Part shown: in pieces, positions 16,819 to 25,860 of the stretch | Position numbering within the stretch: the stretch's first letter is position 1 | Layout of the letters: the number at the start of each line of letters is the position of its first letter | Source of the DNA: Glutamicibacter sp. MNS18 | Lineage (GTDB): Bacteria; Actinomycetota; Actinomycetes; Actinomycetales; Micrococcaceae | Direction: 5' to 3' | Length of the DNA stretch: 64,000 bases | Assembly (NCBI RefSeq): GCF_026107515.2 | Contig: NZ_JAPCHW010000001.1 | Location: 1-64,000, forward strand | Program-made: the position numbers and the translations under genes | Notes under the pieces: generated by a model | Databases searched by the model: none | Seen by the model: only the letters and a program-made list of their open reading frames with translations | What the model was told of the DNA's origin: nothing

Positions 16819-18252
16819 ATGGGTAACGAACAACGCACGCTGACCGTCCCGGCCCTGGTCGTCATGATCATCGCCGCCAGCGCTCCATTGACCGTCGTGG
16901 CCGGTGGGGTGACCACCAATTTCGCGGTGACCGGGTTGATGGGTGTGCCACTGTCCTTCGTGGTGTTGGGTCTGATCCTGCTGGTATTCAGCCTCGGATA
17001 CACCGCCATGAGCCGGCATATCACCAATGCGGGCGCCTTCTACGCCTACATCGCCGAAGGGCTGGGCAAGCCGGCCGGCGTCGGCGCGGCCATGGTCGCC
17101 GTGGTCAGCTACAACCTGATGCAAATCGGGATCTACGGGCTCTTCGGCTTCGCCACGGCCTCCTTCGTGAACTCGATGGCGGGAACCAACCTGCCTTGGT
17201 GGGCCTGCGCCCTGGGTTGCTGGGTCATCGTGGGTTTCCTGGGGATGAACCGGGTGGACTTCTCCGCCAAGGTGCTGGGCATCGTGGTGGGCCTGGAATT
17301 CCTGGTGGTCATCATCTTCGATGCGGTGGCCTTCAGCCAGGCACCACAGGGAGTGAGCAGTACCGGATTCGTTGCCGGGGACCTGTTCGCCCCCGGGCTC
17401 GGGGCGGTGCTGGCCTTCTCGATTGCCGCGTTCATGGGCTTCGAATCGGGCACCATCTACAACGAGGAAGTCAAGGACCCGCAGCGCACCGCCCGCAGGG
17501 CAACCATCATCGCGGTGTGCATCATCGCCTCCTTCTACGCCTTCTCCGCCTGGGCGGTGTCCATGGCGCTCGGCCCGGACAACGTGGTGGAAGCCTCTCA
17601 GGAGTTCGGACCTGACCTGATCTTCGTCTTCCTGGGCAGCTACGCCCCGGGCTGGTTTATCGATCTGGCCAACCTGCTGTTCATCACCAGCCTCTTTGCC
17701 GCCCTGCTGGCCTTCCACAATGTGGTGGCCCGCTACTTCTACGCGATGGGCCGCGGCGGGGCGCTGCCCAAGGCCCTGGCCATCACCTCGCCCCGCACCC
17801 ACGCCCCGGTGGCCGGTTCGCTGGCCCAGTCCCTGTTGGCGTTGCTGGTCATCATCGTCTTCGCCGTCGTCTCCAGCGGCCAGGATCCCATGTTCATCGT
17901 CTTCACGATGTTCACCTGGATGACCAATTCGGGGGCCTACGGCCTGGTGCTGCTGATGGCGCTGACCTCCTTTGCCGTGGTGGGGTACTTCGCCCGGAAC
18001 CGCACCACCGATTCGCTGATCACCCGCGTCATCGCCCCGGTGGCGGCCGGGATCGCGCTGAGCTACGTATTCAGCCAGATCGTGGTGAATTTCGACGTGT
18101 TGATCGGCCTGGAGGAGGCCGGAGCGCTGCAGTACGTGCTGCAGGGGATCGTGATCCTGCCGGGCATCATCGGTTTCGCGGTGGCCGCGCTGCTGCGCAC
18201 CAGGAACCGCACCACCAACAACCTGTCCGACGTCGACCTAGAGATCAAGTAG
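16819..18252 (+). CDS. APC family amino acid/amine permease
   Basis: A 477-residue permease with about 12 TM helices of the APC superfamily. The N-terminal IIAASAPLTVVAGG and the GFESGTIYNEEVKDP segment after helix 6 are the family signature. It lies 15 bp upstream of the aldehyde dehydrogenase gene and probably forms an operon with it. In this context it is likely the uptake system for the amine that the copper amine oxidase uses; amino acid transport remains possible. The upstream 98 bp contain a strong SD-like GGGGGGTG directly before the ATG. Confidence 0.88.
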   Translation: MGNEQRTLTVPALVVMIIAASAPLTVVAGGVTTNFAVTGLMGVPLSFVVLGLILLVFSLGYTAMSRHITNAGAFYAYIAEGLGKPAGVGAAMVAVVSYNLMQIGIYGLFGFATASFVNSMAGTNLPWWACALGCWVIVGFLGMNRVDFSAKVLGIVVGLEFLVVIIFDAVAFSQAPQGVSSTGFVAGDLFAPGLGAVLAFSIAAFMGFESGTIYNEEVKDPQRTARRATIIAVCIIASFYAFSAWAVSMALGPDNVVEASQEFGPDLIFVFLGSYAPGWFIDLANLLFITSLFAALLAFHNVVARYFYAMGRGGALPKALAITSPRTHAPVAGSLAQSLLALLVIIVFAVVSSGQDPMFIVFTMFTWMTNSGAYGLVLLMALTSFAVVGYFARNRTTDSLITRVIAPVAAGIALSYVFSQIVVNFDVLIGLEEAGALQYVLQGIVILPGIIGFAVAALLRTRNRTTNNLSDVDLEIK

Positions 18253-18267
18253 AACGAGGAGAACTCC

Positions 18268-19680
18268 ATGTCATATGCAAACGCCGAAGAACTGCTGGCA
18301 GCCATCCAACCGGAGAGCGGAGGCACCGAAGTCCGTGACCCGGCCACCGGCGAGGTGGTGGGCCGGGTGGCCGAAGCCACCGTCGCCGAGCTGGATGCCG
18401 CGATCGACACGGCGCGTGCGTCCCAGCCGGGCTGGGATGCGCTGGGTCACGAGGAGCGCAAGCGGTTGCTCAACGCCGCGGCCGATAACATCGAGGCCAA
18501 CGCCGAGGCGCTGGCCGAGTTGCTCTCGCGTGAGCAGGGCAAGCCGTTGAACGGCCCGAACGCCCGCTTCGAGGTGGGCGGGGCTGCCGCCTGGTTGCGG
18601 GCGGCGACCGCCTACGAGGTGGAACCGGAAGTGGTGGTGGACGACGGGGAAACCCATGCGGTCAAGCACTACCGGGCGCTGGGTGTCATCGGTGCGATCG
18701 GCCCATGGAATTGGCCGATGATGATCTCCATCTGGCAGCTGGCTCCCAGCCTGCGTATGGGCAACACCGTGGTGATGAAGCCCAGCGAGTACACCCCGCT
18801 GTCGGTGCTGGCCCTGGGGCATGTGCTGAACCAGGTCCTGCCAGCCGGGGTGCTGCAGGTGATCGCCGGCGGCCGCGAGGTGGGCGAGCGGCTGGCCGCG
18901 CACCCGGAGATCGACAAGGTGATGTTCACCGGTTCGACCCGTACCGGCAAGGCGATCATCCGTTCCTCGGCCGATACCGTGAAGCGGCTGACCCTGGAAC
19001 TGGGCGGCAACGACGCCGGGGTGGTGCTGCCCGACGCCGATCCCGCGGCTATCGCCGAAGGGCTCTTCTGGGGCGCGTTCATCAATACCGGACAGACCTG
19101 CGCGGCCCTGAAACGGCTTTATGTCCCGGAATCGATCTACGACCAGGTTTGCCAGGCGTTGGTGGAGGTGGCCGCCAAGATGCCGATGGGTCCGGGGCTG
19201 GAGGAGCAGAACGTGCTCGGGCCGTTGCAGAACAAGGCGCAGTACGAGATCGTGGCCGACCTGGTGAAGGATGCGGTGGATTCCGGGGCCACGGTGCTGC
19301 TGGGCGCCAACCCGGATGAGCAGGCCACCGGGAACTTCTACCCGACCACCCTGATAGGGGACATCGATCCGGGCAACCGGCTGGTCACCGAGGAGCAATT
19401 CGGTCCCGCATTGCCGATCATCAAGGTCAAGGACGTGGAAGAGGCCATTGAACACGCCAACGCCTTGGAGGTCGGCCTGGGCGCATCGGTCTGGTCCGCG
19501 GATCGGGCCAAGGCCGCCGAAGTGGCATCCAGGCTGCAGGCCGGGACGGTGTGGATCAACTCCCACGGCACCATCGACCCGCGGGTCCCCTTCGGCGGGG
19601 CCAAGCAGTCGGGCTACGGGCTGGAATTCGGCCTGGATGGGCTCAAGGCCCTGGCCCAGCCGCAGATCATCAACGGCTAA
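18268..19680 (+). CDS. Aldehyde dehydrogenase (amine-derived aldehyde)
   Basis: A 470-residue NAD(P)+-dependent aldehyde dehydrogenase. Core motifs are GPWNWPMM (cofactor and oxyanion region), FTGSTRTGKAI (NAD binding), LELGGND (general base Glu) and NTGQTCAALKR (catalytic Cys). FGGAKQSGYGLEFG is the usual C-terminal motif. It would oxidise the aldehyde made by the adjacent amine oxidase to the acid, as FeaB does for phenylacetaldehyde. The gene is preceded by AGGAGAA and follows the permease by 15 bp. A strong hairpin terminator follows. The exact substrate is inferred from position only. Confidence 0.9.
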   Translation: MSYANAEELLAAIQPESGGTEVRDPATGEVVGRVAEATVAELDAAIDTARASQPGWDALGHEERKRLLNAAADNIEANAEALAELLSREQGKPLNGPNARFEVGGAAAWLRAATAYEVEPEVVVDDGETHAVKHYRALGVIGAIGPWNWPMMISIWQLAPSLRMGNTVVMKPSEYTPLSVLALGHVLNQVLPAGVLQVIAGGREVGERLAAHPEIDKVMFTGSTRTGKAIIRSSADTVKRLTLELGGNDAGVVLPDADPAAIAEGLFWGAFINTGQTCAALKRLYVPESIYDQVCQALVEVAAKMPMGPGLEEQNVLGPLQNKAQYEIVADLVKDAVDSGATVLLGANPDEQATGNFYPTTLIGDIDPGNRLVTEEQFGPALPIIKVKDVEEAIEHANALEVGLGASVWSADRAKAAEVASRLQAGTVWINSHGTIDPRVPFGGAKQSGYGLEFGLDGLKALAQPQIING

Positions 19681-19689
19681 CAGGCGATC

Positions 19690-19726
19690 ACCAGGGCGCC
19701 GCACCCCACGGGTGCGGCGCCCTGGT
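19690..19726 (+). terminator. Terminator after the permease-ALDH operon
   Basis: ACCAGGGCGCCGCACC (19690-19705) and GGTGCGGCGCCCTGGT (19711-19726) form a perfect 16-bp stem with a 5-nt loop. No T-run follows. Confidence 0.88.
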
Positions 19727-19884
19727 CAGGTTAACCACCAGCCGGAGACGGGGAGCAACCGGGGAAGGACGCACAGGTGCCTGCCTCGGGCGGAACCATG
19801 TGCTTGCGGGCGTGCGCAACGAGCGGGCGCCGACATCTCGCGGGCCCAAGGCATCGGGCCGTTAAGGTGATTCGGGAGTGACCA

Positions 19885-20343
19885 TCAGTCCGCGTTGTCC
19901 CTGGTGTGGTACCAGACGTCCTCGATGAACGGTTCGTTGCCCGCACGGACCACCACCACGCTGTCGGCGAACCGGGTCCCGTCCTCCAATGTGATATCCA
20001 CCGTGGCCCAGGATCCGTTCCAGGAACCCAGGGTGAACTCCGCGGGCTGGTAGCGCTGTTCGATATTCGCGGTCAGATTGCTGGTGGCGGTGGAGTAATT
20101 GGTCCACGCCAGCACCCCGAAGACCAGGGCCGCGGCCAGGCACAGGGCCCCGGTGAGCATTTCGGTGCGGATCGAGGATCGTGACTTGTAGGTCTGATAG
20201 CCCTCAGTGAGCCGGGCGAATCGACGCCTGCGGAACAGCGCGTGGATGATCAAGGGAATGGCGAACACCAGCAGTATGCCTCCAACACCCAAGTGCATCA
20301 TCGGGGTCATGAAATCTACTACCGCATAATTTTGTGCCTCCAT
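19885..20343 (-). CDS. Hypothetical membrane protein with extracytoplasmic C-terminal domain
   Basis: A 152-residue protein with two TM helices (about residues 15-35 and 62-82) and a C-terminal beta-rich domain of about 65 residues (QPAEFTLGSWNGSWATVDITL onward). The layout of two helices and a small domain resembles DUF3592-like proteins, which is only a resemblance. It is a single gene between two strong terminators and has a weak SD. No function can be assigned. The 158 bp between its stop and the preceding terminator hold nothing I can recognise. Confidence 0.65.
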   Translation of the reverse strand: MEAQNYAVVDFMTPMMHLGVGGILLVFAIPLIIHALFRRRRFARLTEGYQTYKSRSSIRTEMLTGALCLAAALVFGVLAWTNYSTATSNLTANIEQRYQPAEFTLGSWNGSWATVDITLEDGTRFADSVVVVRAGNEPFIEDVWYHTRDNAD

Positions 20344-20416
20344 GGGTTTAATCTATCCCGGTGAGGCCGGCATGTGAAGACTTTTAGCCAATGTAAGACC
20401 GGTCTGGGAAGCCAGC

Positions 20417-20452
20417 GACCCGGGTGGGGCACGTCAGTGCCCCACCCGGGTC
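20417..20452 (-). terminator. Terminator after the class III aminotransferase gene
   Basis: A perfect 16-bp stem, GACCCGGGTGGGGCAC (20417-20432) with GTGCCCCACCCGGGTC (20437-20452), loop GTCA. It lies 21 bp past the aminotransferase stop on the - strand. Confidence 0.88.
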
Positions 20453-20473
20453 GAATCCGGTTTTCCCGGTGGC

Positions 20474-21844
20474 CTATGCGGTGGCGTACCCGTCGGCTAC
20501 CACCAGGGCTTGCTCCAGACGGTCCAGCGCCTCGATGAGCACTTCATCCGGGATGTTCATCGCCGGAACGACATGCAACCGGTTGAAGTTCGCGAAAGGC
20601 AGCAAGCCGGCGGCCTTGGCCGCGGCCACCACCTCGTTCATCTCCGGGGAACTGCCCCCGTAGGCCGCCAGCGGCTCACGGGTTTCGCGGTTCTTCACCA
20701 GCTCGATGGCCCAGAAGACCCCGGCGCCGCGCACCTCTCCCACCGATCGGTGGTCGGCAGCAAACTGGCGCAACCGTGGGCCGATGATCTCGTCCCCCAG
20801 CCGTTTGGCGTTGGCCACCAGACCCTCGTCCTGCATCGCGTTGATCGTGGCGACCGCCGCCGCGCAGGCCAGCGGGTGTCCCGAGTACGTCAGGCCTCCA
20901 GGGTAGGCCCGTTCGCGGAAGGTTTCGAAGATGGCATTGCTGATGGCCACCCCGCCCAGCGGGACGTAGCCGGAGTTCACCCCCTTGGCGAAGGTGATCA
21001 GGTCCGGGGTGATGCCCCACCGGTTGATCGCGAACCATTCGCCAGCCCTGCCGAATCCGGCCATGACCTCGTCGGCGATGTACACGATGCCGTACTTGCG
21101 GGTCAGCTCGCGCACACCTTCCATGTACCCTGCCGGCGGGAGGTAGATCCCAGCGGTGCCCGGAATGGATTCCAGGATCAACGCGGCGATCGTCGCGGGA
21201 CCTTCCAGGATGATGGTGTCTTCCAGGTGCTTCAGCGCCCGTTCGGTCTCCTCGGCCTCGGTGGTCGAATTGAAGTAGGAACGGTACGGGTAGGCCGGGA
21301 AGAAATGCACGATCCCGTCGGTGGCCTTATCCGACGCGAAACGCCGCGGATCCCCGGTGATATTCACCGCCAGGTGGGTCCCGCCATGGTAGGAGCGGTA
21401 AGCCGAAAGGACCTTGTGCCTGCCGGTGTGCAGCCGGGCCATGCGCACCGCATGTTCCACCGCGTCGGCACCACCGTTGGTGAAGAAGACCTTGTCCAGG
21501 TCCCCTGGGGTGCGTTCGGCAATCAGCCGGGCGGCTTCCGAACGGGCGTCATTGACATGCTGCGGGGCGATGGTGGCCAGTTTGCCGGCCTGCTCCTGGA
21601 TGGCGGCAACCACCTTCGGGTGCTGGTGGCCGATATTCGTGTTGACCAGCTGGCTGGAGATGTCAATGAGCTTGCGCCCCTCGCCGTCCCAGACATGGGA
21701 GCCCTCGGCCCGCAGGATGGTCATCGGGTTGAACGGGCCCTGGGCCTGCCATGAATGGAAGACATGGGCCTTGTCCAGTTCGTGCGCCCGCTTCCCGGCG
21801 GCGATCTCCTCCGCGGAAATCACCGAAGTCAATTGTTCGGTCAT
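20474..21844 (-). CDS. Class III aminotransferase (omega-amino acid:pyruvate type)
   Basis: A 456-residue PLP-dependent class III (omega) aminotransferase. It has the acceptor-site FTNGGADAVEHAVRMAR, the cofactor-binding YIADEVMAGFGRAGEW (Asp contacts the pyridine N) and the PLP lysine in ITFAKGVNSGYVPLGG. Such enzymes move the amino group of beta-alanine, GABA, beta-aminoisobutyrate or putrescine to pyruvate or 2-oxoglutarate. It lies 44 bp after mmsA on the same strand, so it likely supplies malonate or methylmalonate semialdehyde to that enzyme. The divergent PucR-type gene is the probable regulator. Confidence 0.88.
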   Translation of the reverse strand: MTEQLTSVISAEEIAAGKRAHELDKAHVFHSWQAQGPFNPMTILRAEGSHVWDGEGRKLIDISSQLVNTNIGHQHPKVVAAIQEQAGKLATIAPQHVNDARSEAARLIAERTPGDLDKVFFTNGGADAVEHAVRMARLHTGRHKVLSAYRSYHGGTHLAVNITGDPRRFASDKATDGIVHFFPAYPYRSYFNSTTEAEETERALKHLEDTIILEGPATIAALILESIPGTAGIYLPPAGYMEGVRELTRKYGIVYIADEVMAGFGRAGEWFAINRWGITPDLITFAKGVNSGYVPLGGVAISNAIFETFRERAYPGGLTYSGHPLACAAAVATINAMQDEGLVANAKRLGDEIIGPRLRQFAADHRSVGEVRGAGVFWAIELVKNRETREPLAAYGGSSPEMNEVVAAAKAAGLLPFANFNRLHVVPAMNIPDEVLIEALDRLEQALVVADGYATA

Positions 21845-21888
21845 GAATTCTTTCCTTATCTCAAAAAACCGGTGCCGTGAGGGGCGAA

Positions 21889-23397
21889 CTAGTCGTTCTG
21901 CGGGAAGCCGAGGTTGATGCCGCCGTGGCTGGGGTCCAGCCAGCGCTTGGTCACCACCTTGTTGCGGGTGAAGAACTTGAACCCTTCAGGCCCGTAGGCG
22001 TGCTGGTCGCCGAACAGCGAGGCCTTCCAGCCGCCGAAGGAGTGGTATCCCACCGGAACCGGGATCGGCACGTTCACCCCGACCATGCCCACCTGGATTT
22101 CGTTCTCGAAGCGGCGGGCGGCCCCACCGTCGTTGGTGAAGATCGCGGTGCCGTTGCCGTACTTCGAGGCGTTGATCAGGTCGATGCCCTCGTTGAAGGA
22201 CTCGACACGGACCACGGAGAGCACCGGGCCGAAAATCTCGTCCGTGTAGATCGACATATCGGTTGTCACCTTGTCGAACAGGGTCGGGTGCAGGAAGAAG
22301 CCCTCGCCGTCGGCGTCCACCGAGCCACCACGACCATCGACCACCACCTCGGCCCCGGCCGCGATGCCCGCGTCAATGTATCCGGCCACCTTGTCGCGGT
22401 GCTCGCCGGTGATCAACGGGCCCATGTCGCAACCGCGGGTACCGTCACCCACGCGCAGCTTCCTGGACCGCTCGGCGATCTTGGCCACCAGCTCATCGGC
22501 GATGTTTTCCAGGGCGACCACCACCGAGATCGCCATGCAGCGCTCGCCGGCGGCACCGAAGCCCGCATTGATGGCCATGTCGGCGGCCAGGTCCAGGTCG
22601 GCGTCGGGCAACACCAGCATGTGGTTCTTCGCGCCGCCGAACGCCTGGACACGCTTGCCGTTGGCGGTGCCGGTGGAGTAGACGTACTGGGCGATCGGGG
22701 TGGAGCCGACGAAGGACACCGAGGAGACGCGCTCGTCATTCAGCAGGGTGTCCACCGATTCCTTGTCACCATGCACCACGTTCAGCACGCCCTCGGGCAG
22801 CCCTGCTTCGGCAAACAGCTCGGCGAGCCAGTTGGCGGCGGTGGGATCCTTCTCCGAGGGCTTGAGTACCACGGCGTTACCGGAGGCGATGGCCACCGGG
22901 AAGAACCACAGCGGAACCATGGCAGGGAAGTTGAAGGGTGAGATGATGGCGGACACTCCGACCGGCTGGCGCTGGGACTGCACATCCACCCCGGTGGAGG
23001 CGTTTTCCGAGTACTCGCCCTTGAGCAGGTAGGGGGCGTTGCAGGCCAGCTCGACAACTTCCAGGCCGCGGGCGACCTCGCCCAGGGCGTCGTCCAGCAC
23101 CTTGCCGTGCTCGGCGGTGATGATGGCCGCCAACTCGCCCTTGCGCTCGGCCAGCAGCTGGCGGAAGTTGAACATGATGGCGGTACGACGGGTCAACGAG
23201 GTGTCGCGCCACTTCGGGAACGCTGCCGCTGCCGCGGCGATCGCCGCCTCGGTGGTGGCCTTGGAAGCCAGGGCGACGTGGCGGGCGACCTCACCGGTGG
23301 CCGGGTTGTAGACCTTGCCGGTGCGGGTATCGCCCTCGGCGGTGAACGGGGCGTTGTTGATCCAGTGCTGCAGGGTTTCGGTCATCGTGGTGGTCAT
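21889..23397 (-). CDS. mmsA: CoA-acylating methylmalonate-semialdehyde dehydrogenase
   Basis: A 502-residue aldehyde dehydrogenase of the MmsA/IolA group, which converts malonate or methylmalonate semialdehyde to acetyl- or propionyl-CoA with CoA and NAD+. Group-specific signs are SPFNFPAMVPLWFFPVA, FGAAGERCMAISV (catalytic Cys) and GVNVPIPVPVGYHSFGGWK. The frame extends 26 codons further upstream to 23475, but ATG 23397 has SD AAAGGA and gives the normal N-terminus. Operon with the downstream aminotransferase; together they would degrade beta-alanine or beta-aminoisobutyrate. Valine and inositol routes use the same enzyme, but their other genes are not here. Confidence 0.92.
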   Translation of the reverse strand: MTTTMTETLQHWINNAPFTAEGDTRTGKVYNPATGEVARHVALASKATTEAAIAAAAAAFPKWRDTSLTRRTAIMFNFRQLLAERKGELAAIITAEHGKVLDDALGEVARGLEVVELACNAPYLLKGEYSENASTGVDVQSQRQPVGVSAIISPFNFPAMVPLWFFPVAIASGNAVVLKPSEKDPTAANWLAELFAEAGLPEGVLNVVHGDKESVDTLLNDERVSSVSFVGSTPIAQYVYSTGTANGKRVQAFGGAKNHMLVLPDADLDLAADMAINAGFGAAGERCMAISVVVALENIADELVAKIAERSRKLRVGDGTRGCDMGPLITGEHRDKVAGYIDAGIAAGAEVVVDGRGGSVDADGEGFFLHPTLFDKVTTDMSIYTDEIFGPVLSVVRVESFNEGIDLINASKYGNGTAIFTNDGGAARRFENEIQVGMVGVNVPIPVPVGYHSFGGWKASLFGDQHAYGPEGFKFFTRNKVVTKRWLDPSHGGINLGFPQND

Positions 23398-23522
23398 CGA
23401 AACGGTCCTTTCGTGGGGCAGGTTGATGCTCTTGGAATCATCATGGGCCATAAGTATGACCGACCACACAAACACTGTGTCATGATTTATGTACTAGCTT
23501 TGACGATATGTAAAGGTCGATG

Positions 23523-25121
23523 ATGGCTGATTTGACGATGGGGCATGTGCTGGAGTTGGGAATCGTCCAGGCCGCGGACCCCTTGGTACTCTGTGGCGAC
23601 ACCGCGATGGATGTCCCGGTGCGGTGGGTTCATGTCACCGAATCCACCGAGAACGCCGGGTTGCTTGAAGGCCGTGAACTCGTGCTGACCACCCTGCGCA
23701 ATGTCGAGCCCAACCCGCGGCGCCTGCGCGAGTTCCTGGAGGGGTTGCGCGCCGCCGGGGCTGCGGGCGTGCTGATCGAGCACTACAGCGGGGACCGGCG
23801 GGCTTCCCATGTACTCTTCATCCAGGCCACCGGGGGGCTGGAGCTACCGGTGATCTGGCTGCGCCGCCAGGTGCGTTTCGTGCAGATCACCGAGGTGATC
23901 CACAAACTGCTGGTGGCCGAACAACTGCGCGTGGTCGAGTTCTCCCGTACCGTGCACGAGATCTACACCGAATTGTCGTTGAGCGAAGCCGACGAGCACA
24001 CCATTGTCGAAAGGACCGCGCAGCTACTGCATGCCCCGGTAGTGCTGGAGGATGTGCGCCACCGCGTGCTGGCCCACGCCGGGGCGGGGCAGGGGGCCGA
24101 ATCCGTGCTGGAGCATTGGGTCGGCCGTTCGCGGTTCGTGGGGTATGCCGAGTCCACCGGACGCAGCCATGGCGCCGAGGACTGGTTGCAGACGCCGGTC
24201 GGGGCCGTCAAGAGCCGCTGGGGCAGGCTGGTGGTCCCGGCCGTGCTGGAAGACGAATCCAGCGCCGCACTGGTGCTCGAACGTGCCGGACAAACCCTGA
24301 CGATCTCCCGCTTGTCCGGACGGGACCAACGCGAACTGCTCTACCAGGCCAGGACTTCGCTGTTACACGAACTGCTCCAGCACCACTCGCTGACGGACAA
24401 GGAAGTCCAGGTCCGGTCCGAGGCCCTGGGGTTGGATACCGCTATCCACTACGTCCCGGTGGCGGTCGGACTGATGTTGCCGCAGGGGCAAAGCCCAACG
24501 AGCATGCAGCTGAGGGAACGTGAGGTGCTGGAAGTGGTGGACCAGGTGGCCGAGACCATGCGCCTGGGTGTACTCTCCGGGTCCCTGCGTTCGGGCATCC
24601 TGGCGGTGATCCTGCCGGTGGCAGCCCGGGAACTGGTGGATGGGACGCTGCAGCGATTCGCCCGGCAACTGGGTGAGAGCCTGAGCAGGCCGGTGGCCGT
24701 GGGGGTGGGCACCGGGGCGTCGCTGATCGCCGAGTGCGCCCGCAACCTGGAGGAAGCGGCCCAGGTGGCGGAGATCGTGCCGAACCTGCCCACCCGCGCC
24801 CGTCCCTATTACCGCTTTGCCGACCTGCGTTTGCGGGGGGTACTGGCCGCCATGGGAACCGATGGGCGGATGCGTGGTTTCGCCCATACCGAATTGGCCG
24901 GGCTGCTCTCGCCCCCGGACCCGGAGGGCCTGGAATTGCTGGAACTGTACCTGAGCCATGGCGGCAACAAGTCGGCGTTGGCCAAGGCCGGCTACCTCTC
25001 GCGTCCCACGCTCTACGCCAGGCTCGCGAAGCTGGAGGAAAAACTCGGCCTGTCCCTGGAAACTGCAGAGTCAAGGGCCAGTTTGCAGGTGGCCTTGATG
25101 TGGTACCGGCTGCACGGCTAG
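23523..25121 (+). CDS. PucR family transcriptional regulator
   Basis: A 532-residue PucR-type activator. The N-terminal PucR domain (about 5-120) carries VRWVHVTESTENAGLLEGRELVLTT split across the family motif, a central GAF/GGDEF-like region follows, and the C-terminal helix-turn-helix (about 475-510) has LSHGGNKSALAKAGYLSR. Members control nitrogen-source catabolic genes (purines, GABA, proline). It is divergent from mmsA and the aminotransferase with 125 bp between starts, so it most likely activates them. AAAGG at 23513 is better spaced for the second ATG (23523) than the first (23520). Confidence 0.9.
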   Translation: MADLTMGHVLELGIVQAADPLVLCGDTAMDVPVRWVHVTESTENAGLLEGRELVLTTLRNVEPNPRRLREFLEGLRAAGAAGVLIEHYSGDRRASHVLFIQATGGLELPVIWLRRQVRFVQITEVIHKLLVAEQLRVVEFSRTVHEIYTELSLSEADEHTIVERTAQLLHAPVVLEDVRHRVLAHAGAGQGAESVLEHWVGRSRFVGYAESTGRSHGAEDWLQTPVGAVKSRWGRLVVPAVLEDESSAALVLERAGQTLTISRLSGRDQRELLYQARTSLLHELLQHHSLTDKEVQVRSEALGLDTAIHYVPVAVGLMLPQGQSPTSMQLREREVLEVVDQVAETMRLGVLSGSLRSGILAVILPVAARELVDGTLQRFARQLGESLSRPVAVGVGTGASLIAECARNLEEAAQVAEIVPNLPTRARPYYRFADLRLRGVLAAMGTDGRMRGFAHTELAGLLSPPDPEGLELLELYLSHGGNKSALAKAGYLSRPTLYARLAKLEEKLGLSLETAESRASLQVALMWYRLHG

Positions 25122-25176
25122 TAGAGGAGTGTCGAGGGACGCACCGAAGGATCACGGTTCGTTTTTTCAGCTCTTC

Positions 25177-25341
25177 TCACGCAGTTTTCATTTCCCCAGT
25201 CATAAATGGCCTCTGTGAGTACTCCGAGTCTTTGTCCATCTCGCCTGAGCCCTCAGGTTTCAGCGAGCCTATCCATAAGTTACGTGACTCATCCGAGTCC
25301 GTTCGAAAGTCGTTCTTGTTCCAAGCGTTCTTCCTCATCAT
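25177..25341 (-). CDS. Possible 54-residue ORF in the low-GC stretch
   Basis: An ATG-ATG start (25341) opens a 54-codon frame reading MMRKNAWNKNDFRTDSDESR... and ending ...TGEMKTA. It overlaps the end of the 44-residue ORF by 53 bp in another frame. The composition is hydrophilic and plausible for a small protein, but there is no convincing SD and no recognised family. It may be the frame-shifted tail of the preceding ORF or chance. Listed because this 0.88-kb stretch has no other explanation. Confidence 0.25.
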   Translation of the reverse strand: MMRKNAWNKNDFRTDSDESRNLWIGSLKPEGSGEMDKDSEYSQRPFMTGEMKTA

Positions 25342-25423
25342 TGTCGCTTTCGACATACCAGTTTGGCTCGTCTCCGTGCTCGTCGGCCCATTGCTGAGTC
25401 TCCATTGCCGAATCAGATGTCAT
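25289..25423 (-). CDS. 44-residue acidic ORF, ATGA-coupled
   Basis: A 44-codon frame (MTSDSAMETQQWADEHGDEP ... NGLG) whose ATG overlaps the TGA stop of the 146-residue gene (ATGA junction at 25423-25420). The protein is very acidic with a run DNDEEERLEQER. The overlap suggests either translational coupling or a recent frameshift that split one longer protein of about 190 residues. In favour of the second, relatives of the 146-residue protein as I remember them continue with a TSD..A..W motif like the one at the start of this ORF. That comparison is from memory and uncertain. Confidence 0.4.
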   Translation of the reverse strand: MTSDSAMETQQWADEHGDEPNWYVESDNDEEERLEQERLSNGLG

Positions 25424-25860
25424 AAGCAGCACCTCTGGGTGCCGATGAGCAGACTCTCCATTCGAGGATCCCCTGGGCCTGTCGGTGCCCGCCCCTCAGC
25501 AAATCCTTCACCTTTGCGGTGTAACCGTAAGCGGAATACTCCTGATGTACCGCTTCCAAAGATTACTTCTGGTTGCTGAAGCTCGTCGCCAGATCCGTTG
25601 ACTAATCGTGCCACGATTCCTTCGACTTTGGTTGCGCTGACTTCGGTCACGTCTGCCCACGACGGGTCGAGTGATCCAGGTGACTTATCAATTACCTGCA
25701 CTTCGACGCTGATGGGGCCATACATTGTGGCGACGTTGACGGAAAGAAACCCTTCATCGTCAATCGTTACCAGACCCCCGACTGTCGTCGCTACTTCTTG
25801 AGAAGCAGCGACACCCTCGAAATACAGACGTTGATATTCAATGTTTCCTATGTAGCTCAC
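25420..25860 (-). CDS. Hypothetical 146-residue protein in low-GC stretch
   Basis: A 146-codon frame with a GTG start at 25860 and AGGAAAG upstream. Local GC is near 50 percent against about 65 percent around it, and codon use is mixed. The N-terminal part reads YIGNIEYQRLYFEG and GGLVTIDDEGFLSVNVATM; the middle ISVEVQVIDKSPGSLDPSWA looks like a family of small actinobacterial proteins of unknown function. No signal peptide or TM. It is likely a real gene acquired by transfer, perhaps now decaying. Not part of the neighbouring catabolic operons by composition. Confidence 0.5.
   Translation of the reverse strand: MSYIGNIEYQRLYFEGVAASQEVATTVGGLVTIDDEGFLSVNVATMYGPISVEVQVIDKSPGSLDPSWADVTEVSATKVEGIVARLVNGSGDELQQPEVIFGSGTSGVFRLRLHRKGEGFAEGRAPTGPGDPRMESLLIGTQRCCL

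Noticed and set aside
18271-19704. 477-codon frame on the - strand
   Set aside because: Shadow of the aldehyde dehydrogenase gene.
25206-25397. 63-codon frame on the + strand in the low-GC stretch
   Set aside because: Ser-rich composition typical of an antisense shadow; the - strand frames have better starts and an ATGA junction.
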